Position numbers and translations under genes: made by a program
Notes under the pieces: generated by a model
What the model saw: the letters and a program-made list of their open reading frames with translations, nothing else
Databases searched by the model: none
What the model was told of the DNA's origin: nothing
Assembly (NCBI RefSeq): GCF_036010665.1
Contig: NZ_CP108581.1
Location: 4,941,501-5,005,500 of the forward strand
Reading direction: 5' to 3'
From: Microbispora sp. NBC_01189
GTDB taxonomy: Bacteria; Actinomycetota; Actinomycetes; Streptosporangiales; Streptosporangiaceae
Length of the DNA: 64,000 nucleotides
Shown here: piece by piece, positions 7,720 through 16,346 of the stretch
Layout: each line of letters starts with the position of its first letter
Numbering within the stretch: position 1 is the first letter of the stretch

Positions 7720-9288
7720 GTGTTCGAGACGCTTTCCGACCGGCTGACTTCGGTCTTCTCCTCCCTTCGGTCCAAAGGCAGGCTTTCCGACGCCGACATC
7801 GACGCGACCTGCCGCGAGATCCGCATCGCGCTTCTTGAGGCGGACGTCGCGCTGCCGGTCGTGAAGGACTTCGTGGCCCGGATCAAGGAGCGGGCCCGCG
7901 GCGCCGAGGTCTCCCAGGCGCTGAACCCCGCCCAGCAGGTCGTGAAGATCGTCAACGACGAGCTGATCGAGGTGCTGGGCGGCGAGACGCGGCGGCTGCG
8001 CTACGCCAAGAACCCGCCGACCGTCGTCATGCTGGCCGGTCTCCAGGGCTCGGGCAAGACGACCCTCGCCGGCAAGCTCGCCAGATGGCTGCGGGACCAG
8101 GGGCACGCCCCGCTGCTCGTGGCCTGCGACCTGCAGCGCCCCAACGCCGTGCAGCAGCTCGCCGTCATGGCCGAGCGGGCCGGAGTGGCGGTATACGCCC
8201 CCGAGCCCGGCAACGGCGTGGGCGACCCGGTCGCGGTGGCGCGGCAGTCGCTGGACCACGCACGGCGCCAGCAGCACGACGTGGTCATCGTCGACACCGC
8301 CGGCCGTCTCGGCATCGACCAGGAGCTGATGAAGCAGGCCGCCGACATCCGCGACGCGGTCACGCCGGACGAGGTCCTGTTCGTGCTCGACGCGATGATC
8401 GGCCAGGACGCGGTGAGCACCGCCCGCGCCTTCATGGACGGCGTCGGCTTCGACGGCGTCGTGCTGACCAAGCTCGACGGCGACGCCCGCGGCGGCGCGG
8501 CCCTGTCGGTGCGGCACGTCACCGGCCGGCCGATCATGTTCGCCAGCACCGGTGAGAAGCTTGAGGACTTCGACGCCTTCCACCCCGACCGGATGGCGGG
8601 CCGCATCCTCGACATGGGTGACATCCTCACCCTGATCGAGCAGGCGCAGAAGACGTTCGACGAGCAGGAGGCCGCCAAGATGGCGGGCAAGCTCGTCTCC
8701 GGCGACGGCTTCACCCTCGACGACTTCCTCGAGCAGATGATGATGGTCCGCCGCATGGGGCCCATCAAGAACCTGCTCGGCATGATGCCGGGCATGGGCC
8801 AGATGCGCGAGCAGCTCAACCAGGTCGACGACCGCGACCTGGACCGCGTCGCCGCCGTCATCCGCTCGATGACCCCCGCTGAGCGGCAGGATCCGAAGAT
8901 CATCAACGGCTCCCGCCGGGCGCGCATCGCCAAGGGCTCCGGAGTGACGGTCACCGAGGTGAACAACCTGGTCGTCCGGTTCTTCGAGGCGCAGAAGATG
9001 ATGAAGCGGATGACCCAGGGCATGGGCATCCCGGGCATGCCCGGCGGGCGCAAGCAGAAGGCGCAGAAGCCCAAGAAGGGCCGCCGCGTCAGTGGCGACC
9101 CCCGCAAGGCCGCGCTCGGCAAGGCCGGGGCGAACGCGGCGTCCTCGGACGGCTCGGACGGCTCGGACGAGCCGAAGCTGCCCAAGGGCCTGCTCGGCAA
9201 CCTCGGGAACGGCGGTCAGCTGCCCCCCGGCCTGGAGCTTCCGCCCGGCTTCGACCCCTCCAAGCTCAAGCTGCCCGGCCAGAATTAA
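7720..9288 (+). CDS. ffh: Signal recognition particle protein Ffh (SRP54)
   Basis: This 522-residue GTPase binds signal sequences of nascent membrane proteins and delivers ribosomes to FtsY. The N domain begins VFETLSDRLTSVFSSLRSKGRL. The G domain has GLQGSGKTT near residue 107, DTAGR near 192 and TKLDGDARGG near 249. The methionine-rich M domain starts near 325 (FLEQMMMVRRMGPIKNLLGM) and contains the RNA-binding helix ARIAKGSGVTVTEVN. A Gly/Leu-rich tail extends the usual length of about 450-460. The GTG at 7720 matches the family N-terminus. It opens the conserved ffh-rpsP region. Confidence 0.97.
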   Translation: MFETLSDRLTSVFSSLRSKGRLSDADIDATCREIRIALLEADVALPVVKDFVARIKERARGAEVSQALNPAQQVVKIVNDELIEVLGGETRRLRYAKNPPTVVMLAGLQGSGKTTLAGKLARWLRDQGHAPLLVACDLQRPNAVQQLAVMAERAGVAVYAPEPGNGVGDPVAVARQSLDHARRQQHDVVIVDTAGRLGIDQELMKQAADIRDAVTPDEVLFVLDAMIGQDAVSTARAFMDGVGFDGVVLTKLDGDARGGAALSVRHVTGRPIMFASTGEKLEDFDAFHPDRMAGRILDMGDILTLIEQAQKTFDEQEAAKMAGKLVSGDGFTLDDFLEQMMMVRRMGPIKNLLGMMPGMGQMREQLNQVDDRDLDRVAAVIRSMTPAERQDPKIINGSRRARIAKGSGVTVTEVNNLVVRFFEAQKMMKRMTQGMGIPGMPGGRKQKAQKPKKGRRVSGDPRKAALGKAGANAASSDGSDGSDEPKLPKGLLGNLGNGGQLPPGLELPPGFDPSKLKLPGQN

Positions 9289-9313
9289 CGGGCGGCCGGG
9301 CGTCCGGTGAGGG

Positions 9314-10048
9314 TCAGAGACCGGCGCCGGGGGCCATCGGCCTGGCGTCGATCCGGCCGTCGTCGCAGACCGTGGCGCTGAACGGGACCTCCAGGTGCGC
9401 CACCTCGTCCGGTGGGATGATCATCAGCCGGGCCGAGGCGGGGCACCGGGTCTCGTGCCCGGACGGCACCACCGTCCAGTGCAGCCGCGCGTGCGCGCTC
9501 GCGCCGGGCCGCAGCGTGACCCGGTGTGGCGTCACGCTCTCCCGGCGGGTGCGGGTGCGCAGCACGTCGCCCCGGCCGTCGATCAGGACGAGCCCGGTGA
9601 AGCCGTAGACCCAGCAGGTCCCGCCCGAGGTGTTGGTCAGCACGAGCGGCGCGTAGCGGTTCCCCGCCCCCGCGTCCTGCCGTCCGACGCGCGCCCGCAG
9701 TCCAGTAGTACGGCACCGCGCGGGCTCCTTCGCCGAGGAAGCGGTGGAGGCGGTGGAGTTGGTGGAGTTGGTCGAAGCGGAGGCCGCGCGGACGGTGCCG
9801 TGGGCCGCCGGTGCCGATGAGAAGGCCGGTGCCGGGGCGGCGGAGACCGTGCCGGCAGCGCCGGCAGCCCTGCCCGTACTCTCGCCGGAGCCTCCGCCCG
9901 GGCCGCCCGCCGATGCTCCGCCCGCCGATGCTCCGACCGCCGGGTGCGCGGCGTCGGACAGAGCGTCACCGGTGGACAGGGCGTAGCCGGTGGACAGCAG
10001 GATGGCCGCCGCCGCCGCGACGCCGGCCGTGCTCGTGATTACTCGCAT
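9314..10048 (-). CDS. Secreted or anchored DUF4232 domain protein
   Basis: This 244-residue protein has an N-terminal signal or anchor segment (MRVITSTAGVAAAAAILLSTG). A low-complexity Ala/Gly/Ser/Thr linker follows to about residue 110. The C-terminal DUF4232 domain contains APLVLTNTSGGTCWVYGF and, near the end, VPFSATVCDDG. DUF4232 proteins are exported by actinobacteria and their function is unknown. The frame stays open upstream through a 12-bp repeat, but the ATG at 10048 gives a proper signal sequence. It converges with ffh (25 bases apart) and is not part of the core ribosomal operon. Confidence 0.75.
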   Translation of the reverse strand: MRVITSTAGVAAAAAILLSTGYALSTGDALSDAAHPAVGASAGGASAGGPGGGSGESTGRAAGAAGTVSAAPAPAFSSAPAAHGTVRAASASTNSTNSTASTASSAKEPARCRTTGLRARVGRQDAGAGNRYAPLVLTNTSGGTCWVYGFTGLVLIDGRGDVLRTRTRRESVTPHRVTLRPGASAHARLHWTVVPSGHETRCPASARLMIIPPDEVAHLEVPFSATVCDDGRIDARPMAPGAGL

Positions 10049-10447
10049 GCCTGTTGGACGGCCGATCCCGCCGGTCAGTTCGCCTGATCGGGCACCCTTT
10101 CCGCGAGGGCGCGTGTCTCCCCGTCTCCGGCGGAGCTTCTCCGGGTCGTCTTCCGGGTCGTCTTCCGGGTCGTCTTCCGGGTCGTCTTCCGGGTCGTTCT
10201 CCGGGCCGTCCTCCGGGCCCTTTTCCGGGCGGCCCTTTTCCGGGGTGGGGGAAACCGGGAGCGGCGCTGGGGCCGTCGTTGCCCGAGCACGCGCAATCAT
10301 CTGGCAGAATGTCAGGCTGGAACATCGTGACCAGGCGGATGCCCTCTCACCTCTGCCGGCCGCGTCTGTCCCTCGAGCGGGCTCCCGTCGTGCCCCACTC
10401 GACGAGATACCACTCACCCACGCTCTAATGCAGGAGAGACCACACCC
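10049..10447. other. Intergenic region upstream of rpsP
   Basis: This stretch separates the DUF4232 gene from rpsP and carries the leader and promoter for the rpsP operon. Its central part is a 12-bp tandem repeat. A candidate -10 element (CAGAAT) lies near 10315, with TTGCCC 20 bases further upstream, a wide spacing. Several reading frames stay open because the repeat is a multiple of three. None has a plausible ribosome-binding site or known domain, so I call no gene here. Confidence 0.5.
10141..10212. repeat. 12-bp tandem repeat (CCGGGTCGTCTT)
   Basis: Four exact copies of CCGGGTCGTCTT occupy 10141-10188. Two variants follow at 10189-10212, and degenerate CCGGGC...TTTT units continue to about 10245. 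The repeat is non-coding by my reading and lies between two genes reading away from each other. Its length being divisible by 12 keeps all six frames free of stops over much of it. Confidence 0.9.
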
Positions 10448-10903
10448 GTGGCAGTCAAGATCAAGCTCAAGCGGCTCGGAATGATCCGCAACCCGCAGTA
10501 CCGCATCGTCATCGCCGACGCCCGGAGCAAGCGGGACGGCCGGGCGATCGAGGAGATCGGCCTCTACCACCCGAAGGAGAACCCCTCGCGTATCGAGGTG
10601 AACTCCGAGCGGGCGCAGTACTGGCTGAGCGTCGGCGCGCAGCCGACCGACCCGGTCCTCAAGATCTTCAAGCTGACCGGCGACTGGCAGAAGTTCAAGG
10701 GCGAGCCCGCCCCCGCCACGCCGCTCCTGGTCGCCGAGCCCAAGCCCGACCGGCACGCGGCGTACGAGGCCGCGGCCCGGGAGTCGCTGTCGAGCGACAC
10801 CGGCGCCGCCGCCACCACGCCGAAGAAGGCCAGGAAGCCTGCGAAGGCCGAAGAGCCCACCGAGGCCCCGGCCGCGGAGGAGAAGCCGGAAGGCGAGGCC
10901 TGA
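10448..10903 (+). CDS. rpsP: 30S ribosomal protein S16
   Basis: This is ribosomal protein S16, an early-assembly protein of the small subunit. The core [20 protein letters not shown] through [19 protein letters not shown] is the standard fold. At 151 residues it is longer than the 80-90 of most bacteria because of a C-terminal extension rich in Ala, Lys, Pro and Glu, as is usual in actinobacteria. It begins the rpsP-khpA-rimM-trmD-rplS operon; the GTG start is one base past a CACACCC leader and the next gene follows after one base. Confidence 0.98.
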   Translation: MAVKIKLKRLGMIRNPQYRIVIADARSKRDGRAIEEIGLYHPKENPSRIEVNSERAQYWLSVGAQPTDPVLKIFKLTGDWQKFKGEPAPATPLLVAEPKPDRHAAYEAAARESLSSDTGAAATTPKKARKPAKAEEPTEAPAAEEKPEGEA

Positions 10904-10904
10904 G

Positions 10905-11147
10905 GTGCTCGAGGAAGCCCTCGAACACCTGGTCAAGGGCATCGTCGAGCATCCGGACGACGTCCGGGTCCGCGCCCGGCGCATTCGCACCGGGCGCGTT
11001 CTCGAGGTCCGGGTTCACCCCGACGACCTCGGCAAGGTGATCGGCCGTGGCGGCCGTACGGCCAGGGCGTTGCGCACAGTCGTCAACGCGCTGTCGGACG
11101 GCAAGTACGTGCGGATCGACCTCGTCGACCTTGAAGAGGCGCGCTGA
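10905..11147 (+). CDS. khpA: KH-domain RNA-binding protein KhpA
   Basis: This 80-residue protein is a single KH domain with the GxxG-type loop GRGGRTARAL in the middle (VIGRGGRTARALRT). KhpA proteins bind RNA, usually with the partner KhpB, and are placed between rpsP and rimM in many Gram-positive genomes. The GTG start lies one base after the rpsP stop, so translation is probably coupled. A strong hairpin follows 26 bases after its stop. Confidence 0.95.
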   Translation: MLEEALEHLVKGIVEHPDDVRVRARRIRTGRVLEVRVHPDDLGKVIGRGGRTARALRTVVNALSDGKYVRIDLVDLEEAR

Positions 11148-11173
11148 GCCCGCTCCAGCGGCGACGCTCGCGC

Positions 11174-11210
11174 CCGGGGGACCCCACACCGGGGTCCCCC
11201 GGTGTGTTTT
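11174..11210 (+). terminator. Terminator or attenuator between khpA and rimM
   Basis: A 12-bp perfect stem (arms 11174-11185 and 11191-11202) with the five-base loop ACACC is followed by GTGTTTT. This is the shape of an intrinsic terminator inside what is otherwise a continuous ribosomal operon. It would let rpsP-khpA be made in excess over rimM-trmD, or it may be an mRNA processing site. Confidence 0.6.
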
Positions 11211-11297
11211 CCGGGGCTTTCCGCGGGTCCCCGCGGGACGGCTCTCCCGGCGCCGGGTTTCCCGGGCCGGAAACTGACGAAGAATGGTAGGCGGCAC

Positions 11298-11813
11298 GTG
11301 CAGCTAGTCGTGGGCAGGATCGGCCGTCCGCACGGCGTGCGGGGCGAGGTCACGGTCGAGGTGCGCACCGACGACCCCGATTCGCGGTTCGCCCCGGGCG
11401 TGACGCTGGTCACCGACCCGGCCTCGGCCGGCCCGGTGACGGTCGAGCGGTCCCGGTGGCACAAGGACATCCTGCTGCTGACCATCGAGGGCGTGGCGAG
11501 CCGGGACGCCGCCGAGGCGCTGCGCGGCACCCTGCTCGTCGTGGACTCCGCCGACCTGCCGCCGCTGGAGGACCCCGACGAGTTCCACGACCACGAGCTC
11601 ATCGGCCTGGCGGTCGTGACGACCGGGGGAGAACGGGTCGGCGAGGTGGGTGACGTCCTCCACCACGGCCAGGACCTTCTGGTGGTGACCCGGCCGTCGC
11701 GCGACGACGCGTACATCCCGTTCGTCAAGGCGCTCGTGCCCGAGATCGACCTCGGGAAGGGGATCCTGGTCGTCGACCCTCCGCCCGGGCTGCTCGACAC
11801 CGAGGCGGAGTAG
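11298..11813 (+). CDS. rimM: 16S rRNA processing protein RimM
   Basis: This 171-residue assembly factor helps mature the head of the 30S subunit and binds ribosomal protein S19. The N-terminal RimM domain has VVGRIGRPHGVRGEVTVEV; the C-terminal PRC barrel includes DAYIPFVKALVPEIDL. I chose the GTG at 11298 because the family starts at this point; the frame is open further upstream across the terminator. It lies 10 bases before trmD. Confidence 0.95.
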   Translation: MQLVVGRIGRPHGVRGEVTVEVRTDDPDSRFAPGVTLVTDPASAGPVTVERSRWHKDILLLTIEGVASRDAAEALRGTLLVVDSADLPPLEDPDEFHDHELIGLAVVTTGGERVGEVGDVLHHGQDLLVVTRPSRDDAYIPFVKALVPEIDLGKGILVVDPPPGLLDTEAE

Positions 11814-11823
11814 GAGCGGCCGC

Positions 11824-12672
11824 ATGCGCGTCGACATCATCTCGATCTTCCCGGAGTATTTCGCCCCGCTCGACGTCTCCTTGATGGGCAAGGCGCGCGA
11901 GCGCGGCATCCTCGACATCCATCTGCACCAACTCCGCGAATGGACCCACGACGTCCACAAGACGGTGGACGACACGCCGTACGGCGGCGGGCCCGGCATG
12001 GTGATGAAGCCGGAGATCTGGGGCGCGGCCGTCGACGCCGTGATCGGGGAGGGACGCGCCGGCTCCGGCGAGGACACGCTGCCCCGGATGATCGTGCCCA
12101 CCCCGAGCGGACGGCCGTTCACTCAGGAAGTGGCGCTGGAGTACGCCAAGGAGCCGTGGCTGCTGTTCGCGCCCGCGCGGTACGAGGGCATCGACTCCCG
12201 GGTCGTGGCCGAGTACGGCGCCCGCCTGCGGGCCGACGAGGTGAGCATCGGCGACTATGTCCTGGCCGGGGGAGAGGCAGCCGTCCTGGTCATGGTCGAG
12301 GCCGTGGGCAGGCTGCTGCCCGGAGTCCTCGGCAACGCGCGGTCGGTGGCCGACGACTCCTTCGCCCCCGGCGCCATGGCCAACCTGCTGGAAGGCCCCG
12401 TCTACACGAAACCGCCCGTGTGGCGGGGGCACGAGGTGCCCGAGGTCCTCCTGTCGGGTCACCACGGCAGGATCGCCCGGTGGCGGCGGGACGAGGCGCT
12501 GCGCCGCACGCTGGAGCGCAGGCCGGAGCTGGCCGCCAGGCTCGACCGGGAGGGCTTCGACAAGCACGACCGGCACGTCGTCGAGGAGTTCGAGGAACGC
12601 CGGTCCGCCGCCGTGTCGGGCGGCGAGTCGGGCGGCGCGTTTCGCGCAGCGCCGGAAGATGTGGCAGACTGA
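11824..12672 (+). CDS. trmD: tRNA (guanine-37-N1)-methyltransferase TrmD
   Basis: This SPOUT methyltransferase uses S-adenosylmethionine to make m1G37 in tRNAs, which prevents +1 frameshifting. The start MRVDIISIFPEYFAPL, the knot region DYVLAGGEAAVLVMVEAV near residue 142, and LEGPVYTKPPVWRGHEVPEVL are all characteristic. At 282 residues it is slightly longer than E. coli TrmD because of a Gly/Ser/Ala tail. It follows rimM by 10 bases, in the universal rimM-trmD-rplS order. Confidence 0.98.
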   Translation: MRVDIISIFPEYFAPLDVSLMGKARERGILDIHLHQLREWTHDVHKTVDDTPYGGGPGMVMKPEIWGAAVDAVIGEGRAGSGEDTLPRMIVPTPSGRPFTQEVALEYAKEPWLLFAPARYEGIDSRVVAEYGARLRADEVSIGDYVLAGGEAAVLVMVEAVGRLLPGVLGNARSVADDSFAPGAMANLLEGPVYTKPPVWRGHEVPEVLLSGHHGRIARWRRDEALRRTLERRPELAARLDREGFDKHDRHVVEEFEERRSAAVSGGESGGAFRAAPEDVAD

Positions 12673-12826
12673 GTCGCTGCTGCCTTCTTCCGCATGTCCG
12701 GGTGAGTCCCGGTCGAGACGTGGCAGACAAGACGTATCAAGCCAAGCGCGCGTGTCCCCCTCGATGCCGAGCCGCGGCCCGGCCGGGTGGACCTCCGCGT
12801 GCTCATGTCAATGAGGAACCGCCGCC

Positions 12827-13192
12827 ATGCACACGCAGATCCAGGAGCTCGAGAAGGCTGCCCTGCGCAGCGACGTACCGGACTTCCGCCCGGGTGACAC
12901 GCTGGAGGTTCACGTCCGCGTCGTCGAGGGCAACCGGTCCCGTATCCAGGTGTTCAAGGGGTTCGTCCTGCGCCGTCAGGGCGGCGGCATCCGTGAGACG
13001 TTCACGGTCCGCAAGGTCAGCTACGGCGTCGGCGTCGAGCGCACCTTCCCGGTCCACAGCCCGGTGATCGAGAAGATCACGCTGGTCACCCGCGGTGACG
13101 TCCGCAGGGCCAAGCTGTACTACATGCGTGACCTGCGCGGAAAGGCCGCCCGCATCCGCGAGAAGCGCGACGCGCTGCCGACCGCCAAGTAG
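12827..13192 (+). CDS. rplS: 50S ribosomal protein L19
   Basis: This is a 121-residue L19, at the 30S/50S interface. The conserved core is present: [36 protein letters not shown] and [19 protein letters not shown] 154-base gap separates it from trmD, longer than the other gaps in the operon, so it may have its own promoter or a leader. GAGGAACCGCCGCC precedes the ATG. A clear intrinsic terminator lies 13 bases after the stop. Confidence 0.98.
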   Translation: MHTQIQELEKAALRSDVPDFRPGDTLEVHVRVVEGNRSRIQVFKGFVLRRQGGGIRETFTVRKVSYGVGVERTFPVHSPVIEKITLVTRGDVRRAKLYYMRDLRGKAARIREKRDALPTAK

Positions 13193-13205
13193 GGTCTTGG
13201 GGATC

Positions 13206-13241
13206 GTGGTCCGTGCCTCAGGTGCGGGCCACTTTCTTTTT
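13206..13241 (+). terminator. Intrinsic terminator of the rpsP-rplS operon
   Basis: A 12-bp stem (13206-13217 with 13221-13232, including a few G-T pairs) closes on a TCA loop and is followed by TTTCTTTTT. This is the best-formed rho-independent terminator in the window and ends the ribosomal operon. Confidence 0.85.
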
Positions 13242-13350
13242 GGCCGGGGATGCGGTGTCCTCGACGCTCGCCGTCCTGGACATCATCTAGGCTCAGCAGC
13301 GTTGGCTAGCGAGGACAGGGGCCGGGCACGAGTCGCCTGTCGAGGACGGG

Positions 13351-14193
13351 GTGGACGTGGTCGCCGAAGACGTCAAGCAGAACGCCGAGGACGGCAAGAA
13401 GAAAGGCTCGTTCTGGCGGGAGTTGCCCGTTCTGATCGTCGTCGCTCTCGCTCTGGCCCTGCTGATCAAGTCTTTCGTGGTCCAGGCGTTCTACATCCCG
13501 TCGGGGTCGATGGAGAACACGCTCCTCATCAACGACCGGGTTCTGGTCAACAAACTCGTCTACCGCGTACGCGACATCGCGCGCGGTGACGTCGTCGTGT
13601 TCTCCGGAGTGGACTCCTGGGACCCCGAGGTGCAGATAGAGAAGCCGTCGAACCCCGTCGTCGGGGCCATGCGCTGGATCGGCACGGCCTTCGGAATGGT
13701 CCCGGGGGAGAAGGACTACATCAAGCGGGTCATCGGCGTGCCCGGAGACAAGGTCAAGTGCTGCGACGCCCAGGGCCGTGTCACCGTGAACGGCGTGCCG
13801 CTCGACGAGAAGTCGTACCTGTACCCGGGCAACGCGCCGTCGGACCGGCCGTTCGAGGTCACCGTGCCGCCGGGCCGCCTCTGGGTCATGGGCGACCACC
13901 GTTCGCTCTCCTGGGACTCCCGCCTGCACACCGGTGACCCGGGCGGCGGTACGATCCCCGCCGACAAGGTGATCGGGCGCGCGTTCGTCATCGTCTGGCC
14001 GTTCGACCGAGCCAAGATCCTGCCGATCCCGGACACGTTCGGGCAGCCGGGCTTCCAGGCCGCCGCCGGGGCCGCCCCGTTCGTGGCGGGCCTCGCCGGG
14101 GCCGTGCCGCTGGTCGCCGTGGGCCGCCGGATGGGCCGCCGGACGGGCCGCCGGATGGGCCGCGGGTTCGGGCGCAGGCTGAGGCGGCGGTAG
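13351..14193 (+). CDS. lepB: Signal peptidase I (first copy)
   Basis: This 280-residue membrane protease removes signal peptides from exported proteins. It has an N-terminal helix (LPVLIVVALALALLIKSFVV), the nucleophile Ser53 in IPSGSMENT, and the general base Lys125 in DYIKRVIGVPGD. The final box GDHRSLSWDSR is present. A second hydrophobic stretch follows residue 225, and the protein ends in an Arg/Gly-rich tail with RRMGRR-type repeats, probably cytoplasmic. The next gene is a paralogue; multiple signal peptidases in tandem are common in actinomycetes. Confidence 0.95.
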   Translation: MDVVAEDVKQNAEDGKKKGSFWRELPVLIVVALALALLIKSFVVQAFYIPSGSMENTLLINDRVLVNKLVYRVRDIARGDVVVFSGVDSWDPEVQIEKPSNPVVGAMRWIGTAFGMVPGEKDYIKRVIGVPGDKVKCCDAQGRVTVNGVPLDEKSYLYPGNAPSDRPFEVTVPPGRLWVMGDHRSLSWDSRLHTGDPGGGTIPADKVIGRAFVIVWPFDRAKILPIPDTFGQPGFQAAAGAAPFVAGLAGAVPLVAVGRRMGRRTGRRMGRGFGRRLRRR

Positions 14194-14232
14194 GGCGGAC
14201 GTGCGCGAGCCCGGAGGAGAGAGCGAGATCAA

Positions 14233-14967
14233 GTGAGCGAGGCCGACGAGAGCCGCTTAGGCGCGGGCGGCGGGCCCGTGCGTCCCGTGGGCGAGAGCCC
14301 GGCCGGGGCCGGACCTCCGGAGACCGTGCCGACAGGGACGGTGCCGACAGGGACGGTGCCGGCGGAGACCGGGCCCGGGAAGCAGGAGAAGCACGCCGCC
14401 AAGAAGGGCTCGGGCCTGCGGGACACCCTCCTGTACATGTTCGGTGGGGTGGTCGCCGCACTGCTGATCCATACGTTCCTCCTGCAGTCGTTCTACATCC
14501 CGTCGGAGTCGATGCAGAACACGCTGCTGATCAACGACTACGTCGTGGTCAACAAGCTCGCGTACAAGCTGGGGTCCGTGGAGCGCGGCGACATCGTGGT
14601 CTTCAAGGGCTGGGACGGCGAGGACACGATCAAGCGGGTGATCGGCGTCGGCGGCGACCATGTGAAGTGCTGCGACGACAAGCGCCGCATCACCGTGAAC
14701 GGGACGCCCCTGGACGAGGAGGGCAAGTACCTCTACCCGGGGGTCTATCCCTCCGGCCGGGACTTCGACGTGAAGGTCCCCAAGGGACGGGTGTGGCTGA
14801 TGGGCGACCACCGGAACAACTCCGCCGATTCGCGCTTCTACCTGGACGACGGACATCAGGGCACGATCTCGGAGGACGACATCATCGGGCGCGCGTTCCT
14901 GCGCTACTGGCCGCTGAACCGGATCTCGTTCCTGTCCCGTCCCGACACTTTCTCGGTCGTTCACTGA
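14233..14967 (+). CDS. lepB: Signal peptidase I (second copy)
   Basis: This second type I signal peptidase has 244 residues. A disordered N-terminal tail of about 70 residues contains the repeat TVPTGTVPTGTVP, encoded by a 15-bp DNA repeat. A single helix follows (YMFGGVVAALLIHTFLL), then Ser93 in IPSESMQNT and Lys134 in DTIKRVIGVGGD, and GDHRNNSADSR closes the active site. It lacks the C-terminal helix of its neighbour. The GTG start is preceded by GGAGGAGAG. The two copies may differ in substrate preference, which is not deducible here. Confidence 0.95.
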   Translation: MSEADESRLGAGGGPVRPVGESPAGAGPPETVPTGTVPTGTVPAETGPGKQEKHAAKKGSGLRDTLLYMFGGVVAALLIHTFLLQSFYIPSESMQNTLLINDYVVVNKLAYKLGSVERGDIVVFKGWDGEDTIKRVIGVGGDHVKCCDDKRRITVNGTPLDEEGKYLYPGVYPSGRDFDVKVPKGRVWLMGDHRNNSADSRFYLDDGHQGTISEDDIIGRAFLRYWPLNRISFLSRPDTFSVVH

Positions 14968-14983
14968 TCTCACCTGCGGCTTT

Positions 14984-15000
14984 GCCGCCGAAGGCGGTTT
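14984..15000 (+). terminator. Weak hairpin after the signal peptidase genes
   Basis: A short 5- to 6-bp GC stem (CCGCC-GAA-GGCGG) is followed by TTT, 17 bases after the second lepB stop. It may be a weak terminator, with rnhB starting shortly after; read-through is likely. Confidence 0.35.
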
Positions 15001-15045
15001 CGGCCGTATCGCGGGTCCCGAATGGGGCGTAATCTGCTTCTCGTC

Positions 15046-15771
15046 ATGACAGCTGCCTATCGTCCGCGCCCGAGTGTCGTACGGCGGGACTCCGGACTCT
15101 ACGGCTACGAGCGGGCCCTGGCCCGGCGGGGTTTCACGCCGGTCGCCGGGGTGGACGAGGCCGGGCGCGGCGCCTGCGCCGGACCGCTGGTGGTCGCCGC
15201 GGTCGTGCTTGGGCGGGAGATCGACGGGCTGGGCGACTCCAAGCTGCTGACCGAGGCCGTCCGCGAACGTCTCCATGAGCAGATCATGGCGACCGCACGG
15301 GCCGTGCGCGTGGTCGTCATCCCATCCCGGGAGATCGACGATCGCGGCCTGCACAAGTGCAACATCTCCGGCATGCGGCGGGCTGTCGCCGGGCTGGGGC
15401 TCGTCCCCGGTTACGTGCTCGTGGACGGCTTCCCGGTGGCCGGGTTGCCCGCGCCGTCGCTGGCCGTCTGGAAGGGCGACCAGGTCGCGGCATGCGTGGC
15501 GGCGGCTTCGATCGTGGCGAAGGTGACCAGGGACCGGCTGATGCACGGTCTCGACGAGACCTACCCGCAGTACGGCTTCGCCCTGCACAAGGGATACGTG
15601 ACGCCGGGCCACAGACGGGCGCTGGCCCGCCACGGGCCGTGTGCCCAGCACCGGTTCTCGTTCGTGACGGTGGCCAGGGTGACTCATGGGACACCGGTCC
15701 CGGCAGGGGGACTGTGGACGGGGCAGGATGGGGACATGCGCGAGAATGAGGTCGGGGCCGGTGTCCTCTGA
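15046..15771 (+). CDS. rnhB: Ribonuclease HII
   Basis: This 241-residue endonuclease removes ribonucleotides misincorporated into DNA and RNA of RNA/DNA hybrids. The catalytic motif GVDEAGRG places Asp37 and Glu38, and DGFPV plus the downstream helix KVTRDRLM are present, with [13 protein letters not shown] near the end. I prefer the ATG at 15046 ([10 protein letters not shown]) to an ATG 24 bases upstream; neither has a strong ribosome-binding site. The C-terminal 30 residues are unconserved. The lepB-rnhB-DUF2469 order is typical for actinobacteria. Confidence 0.93.
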   Translation: MTAAYRPRPSVVRRDSGLYGYERALARRGFTPVAGVDEAGRGACAGPLVVAAVVLGREIDGLGDSKLLTEAVRERLHEQIMATARAVRVVVIPSREIDDRGLHKCNISGMRRAVAGLGLVPGYVLVDGFPVAGLPAPSLAVWKGDQVAACVAAASIVAKVTRDRLMHGLDETYPQYGFALHKGYVTPGHRRALARHGPCAQHRFSFVTVARVTHGTPVPAGGLWTGQDGDMRENEVGAGVL

Positions 15772-15861
15772 AGAGGACCGGTCTCGACCGGCGATCTTGA
15801 TGGGGACCTCGACGGGAGTCTCGGCAGGGATCTCGACGGGGAGCGGAAGAGGAGGACCGGG

Positions 15862-16185
15862 ATGAGCGCCGAAGATCTCGAAAAGTACGAGACCGAGATG
15901 GAGTTGCAGCTCTACCGGGAGTACCGCGATGTGGTCGGACTGTTCACCTACGTGGTCGAGACCGAGCGGCGCTTCTATCTCACCAATTCCGTCGATCTCG
16001 ACGTGCGCACCGCCGAGAACGGCGACGTCTTCTTCGACGTCAAGATGCAGGACGCCTGGGTCTGGGACATGTACCGCCCGGCCCGCTTCGTGAAGAACGT
16101 GCGGGTCGTGACCTTCAAGGACGTCAACGTCGAGGAACTGGCCAAGCCGGACCTCGAGATGCCGAAGGAAGGCTTCTCCAACTGA
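15862..16185 (+). CDS. DUF2469 domain protein
   Basis: This 107-residue protein is extremely conserved among actinobacteria and always sits next to rnhB and yraN. The N-terminus MSAEDLEKYETEMELQLYR, then FTYVVETERRFYLTN and DVFFDVKMQDAWVWDMYR, are recognisable. No biochemical function is established. The ATG is preceded by AGAGGAGGACCGGG, a strong ribosome-binding site. Confidence 0.95.
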   Translation: MSAEDLEKYETEMELQLYREYRDVVGLFTYVVETERRFYLTNSVDLDVRTAENGDVFFDVKMQDAWVWDMYRPARFVKNVRVVTFKDVNVEELAKPDLEMPKEGFSN

Positions 16186-16346
16186 TCGCGTCCGACGGCG
16201 GCTGACCCGGTACGGCGGCTGATCGAGCACGAGGTCGGCCCGGTGCCGCGCCTGATCCTGGGCGGCACCTGTCTTCCACCCGTCTGTCTGTCCACAGAAC
16301 GGCGCTCGGCCGCCTGGTGCGGACTCGTACCGCGCATCCTGATCGC

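Noticed and set aside
10075..10296. A 73-residue minus-strand frame rich in Arg/Lys/Thr repeats.
   Set aside because: It arises from the 12-bp tandem repeat, has no clear ribosome-binding site, and the other frames through the repeat are equally open.
9990..10484. A plus-strand frame with Ser/Gly repeats running into rpsP.
   Set aside because: It overlaps the DUF4232 start region and rpsP in another frame and has no domain; a product of the repeat.
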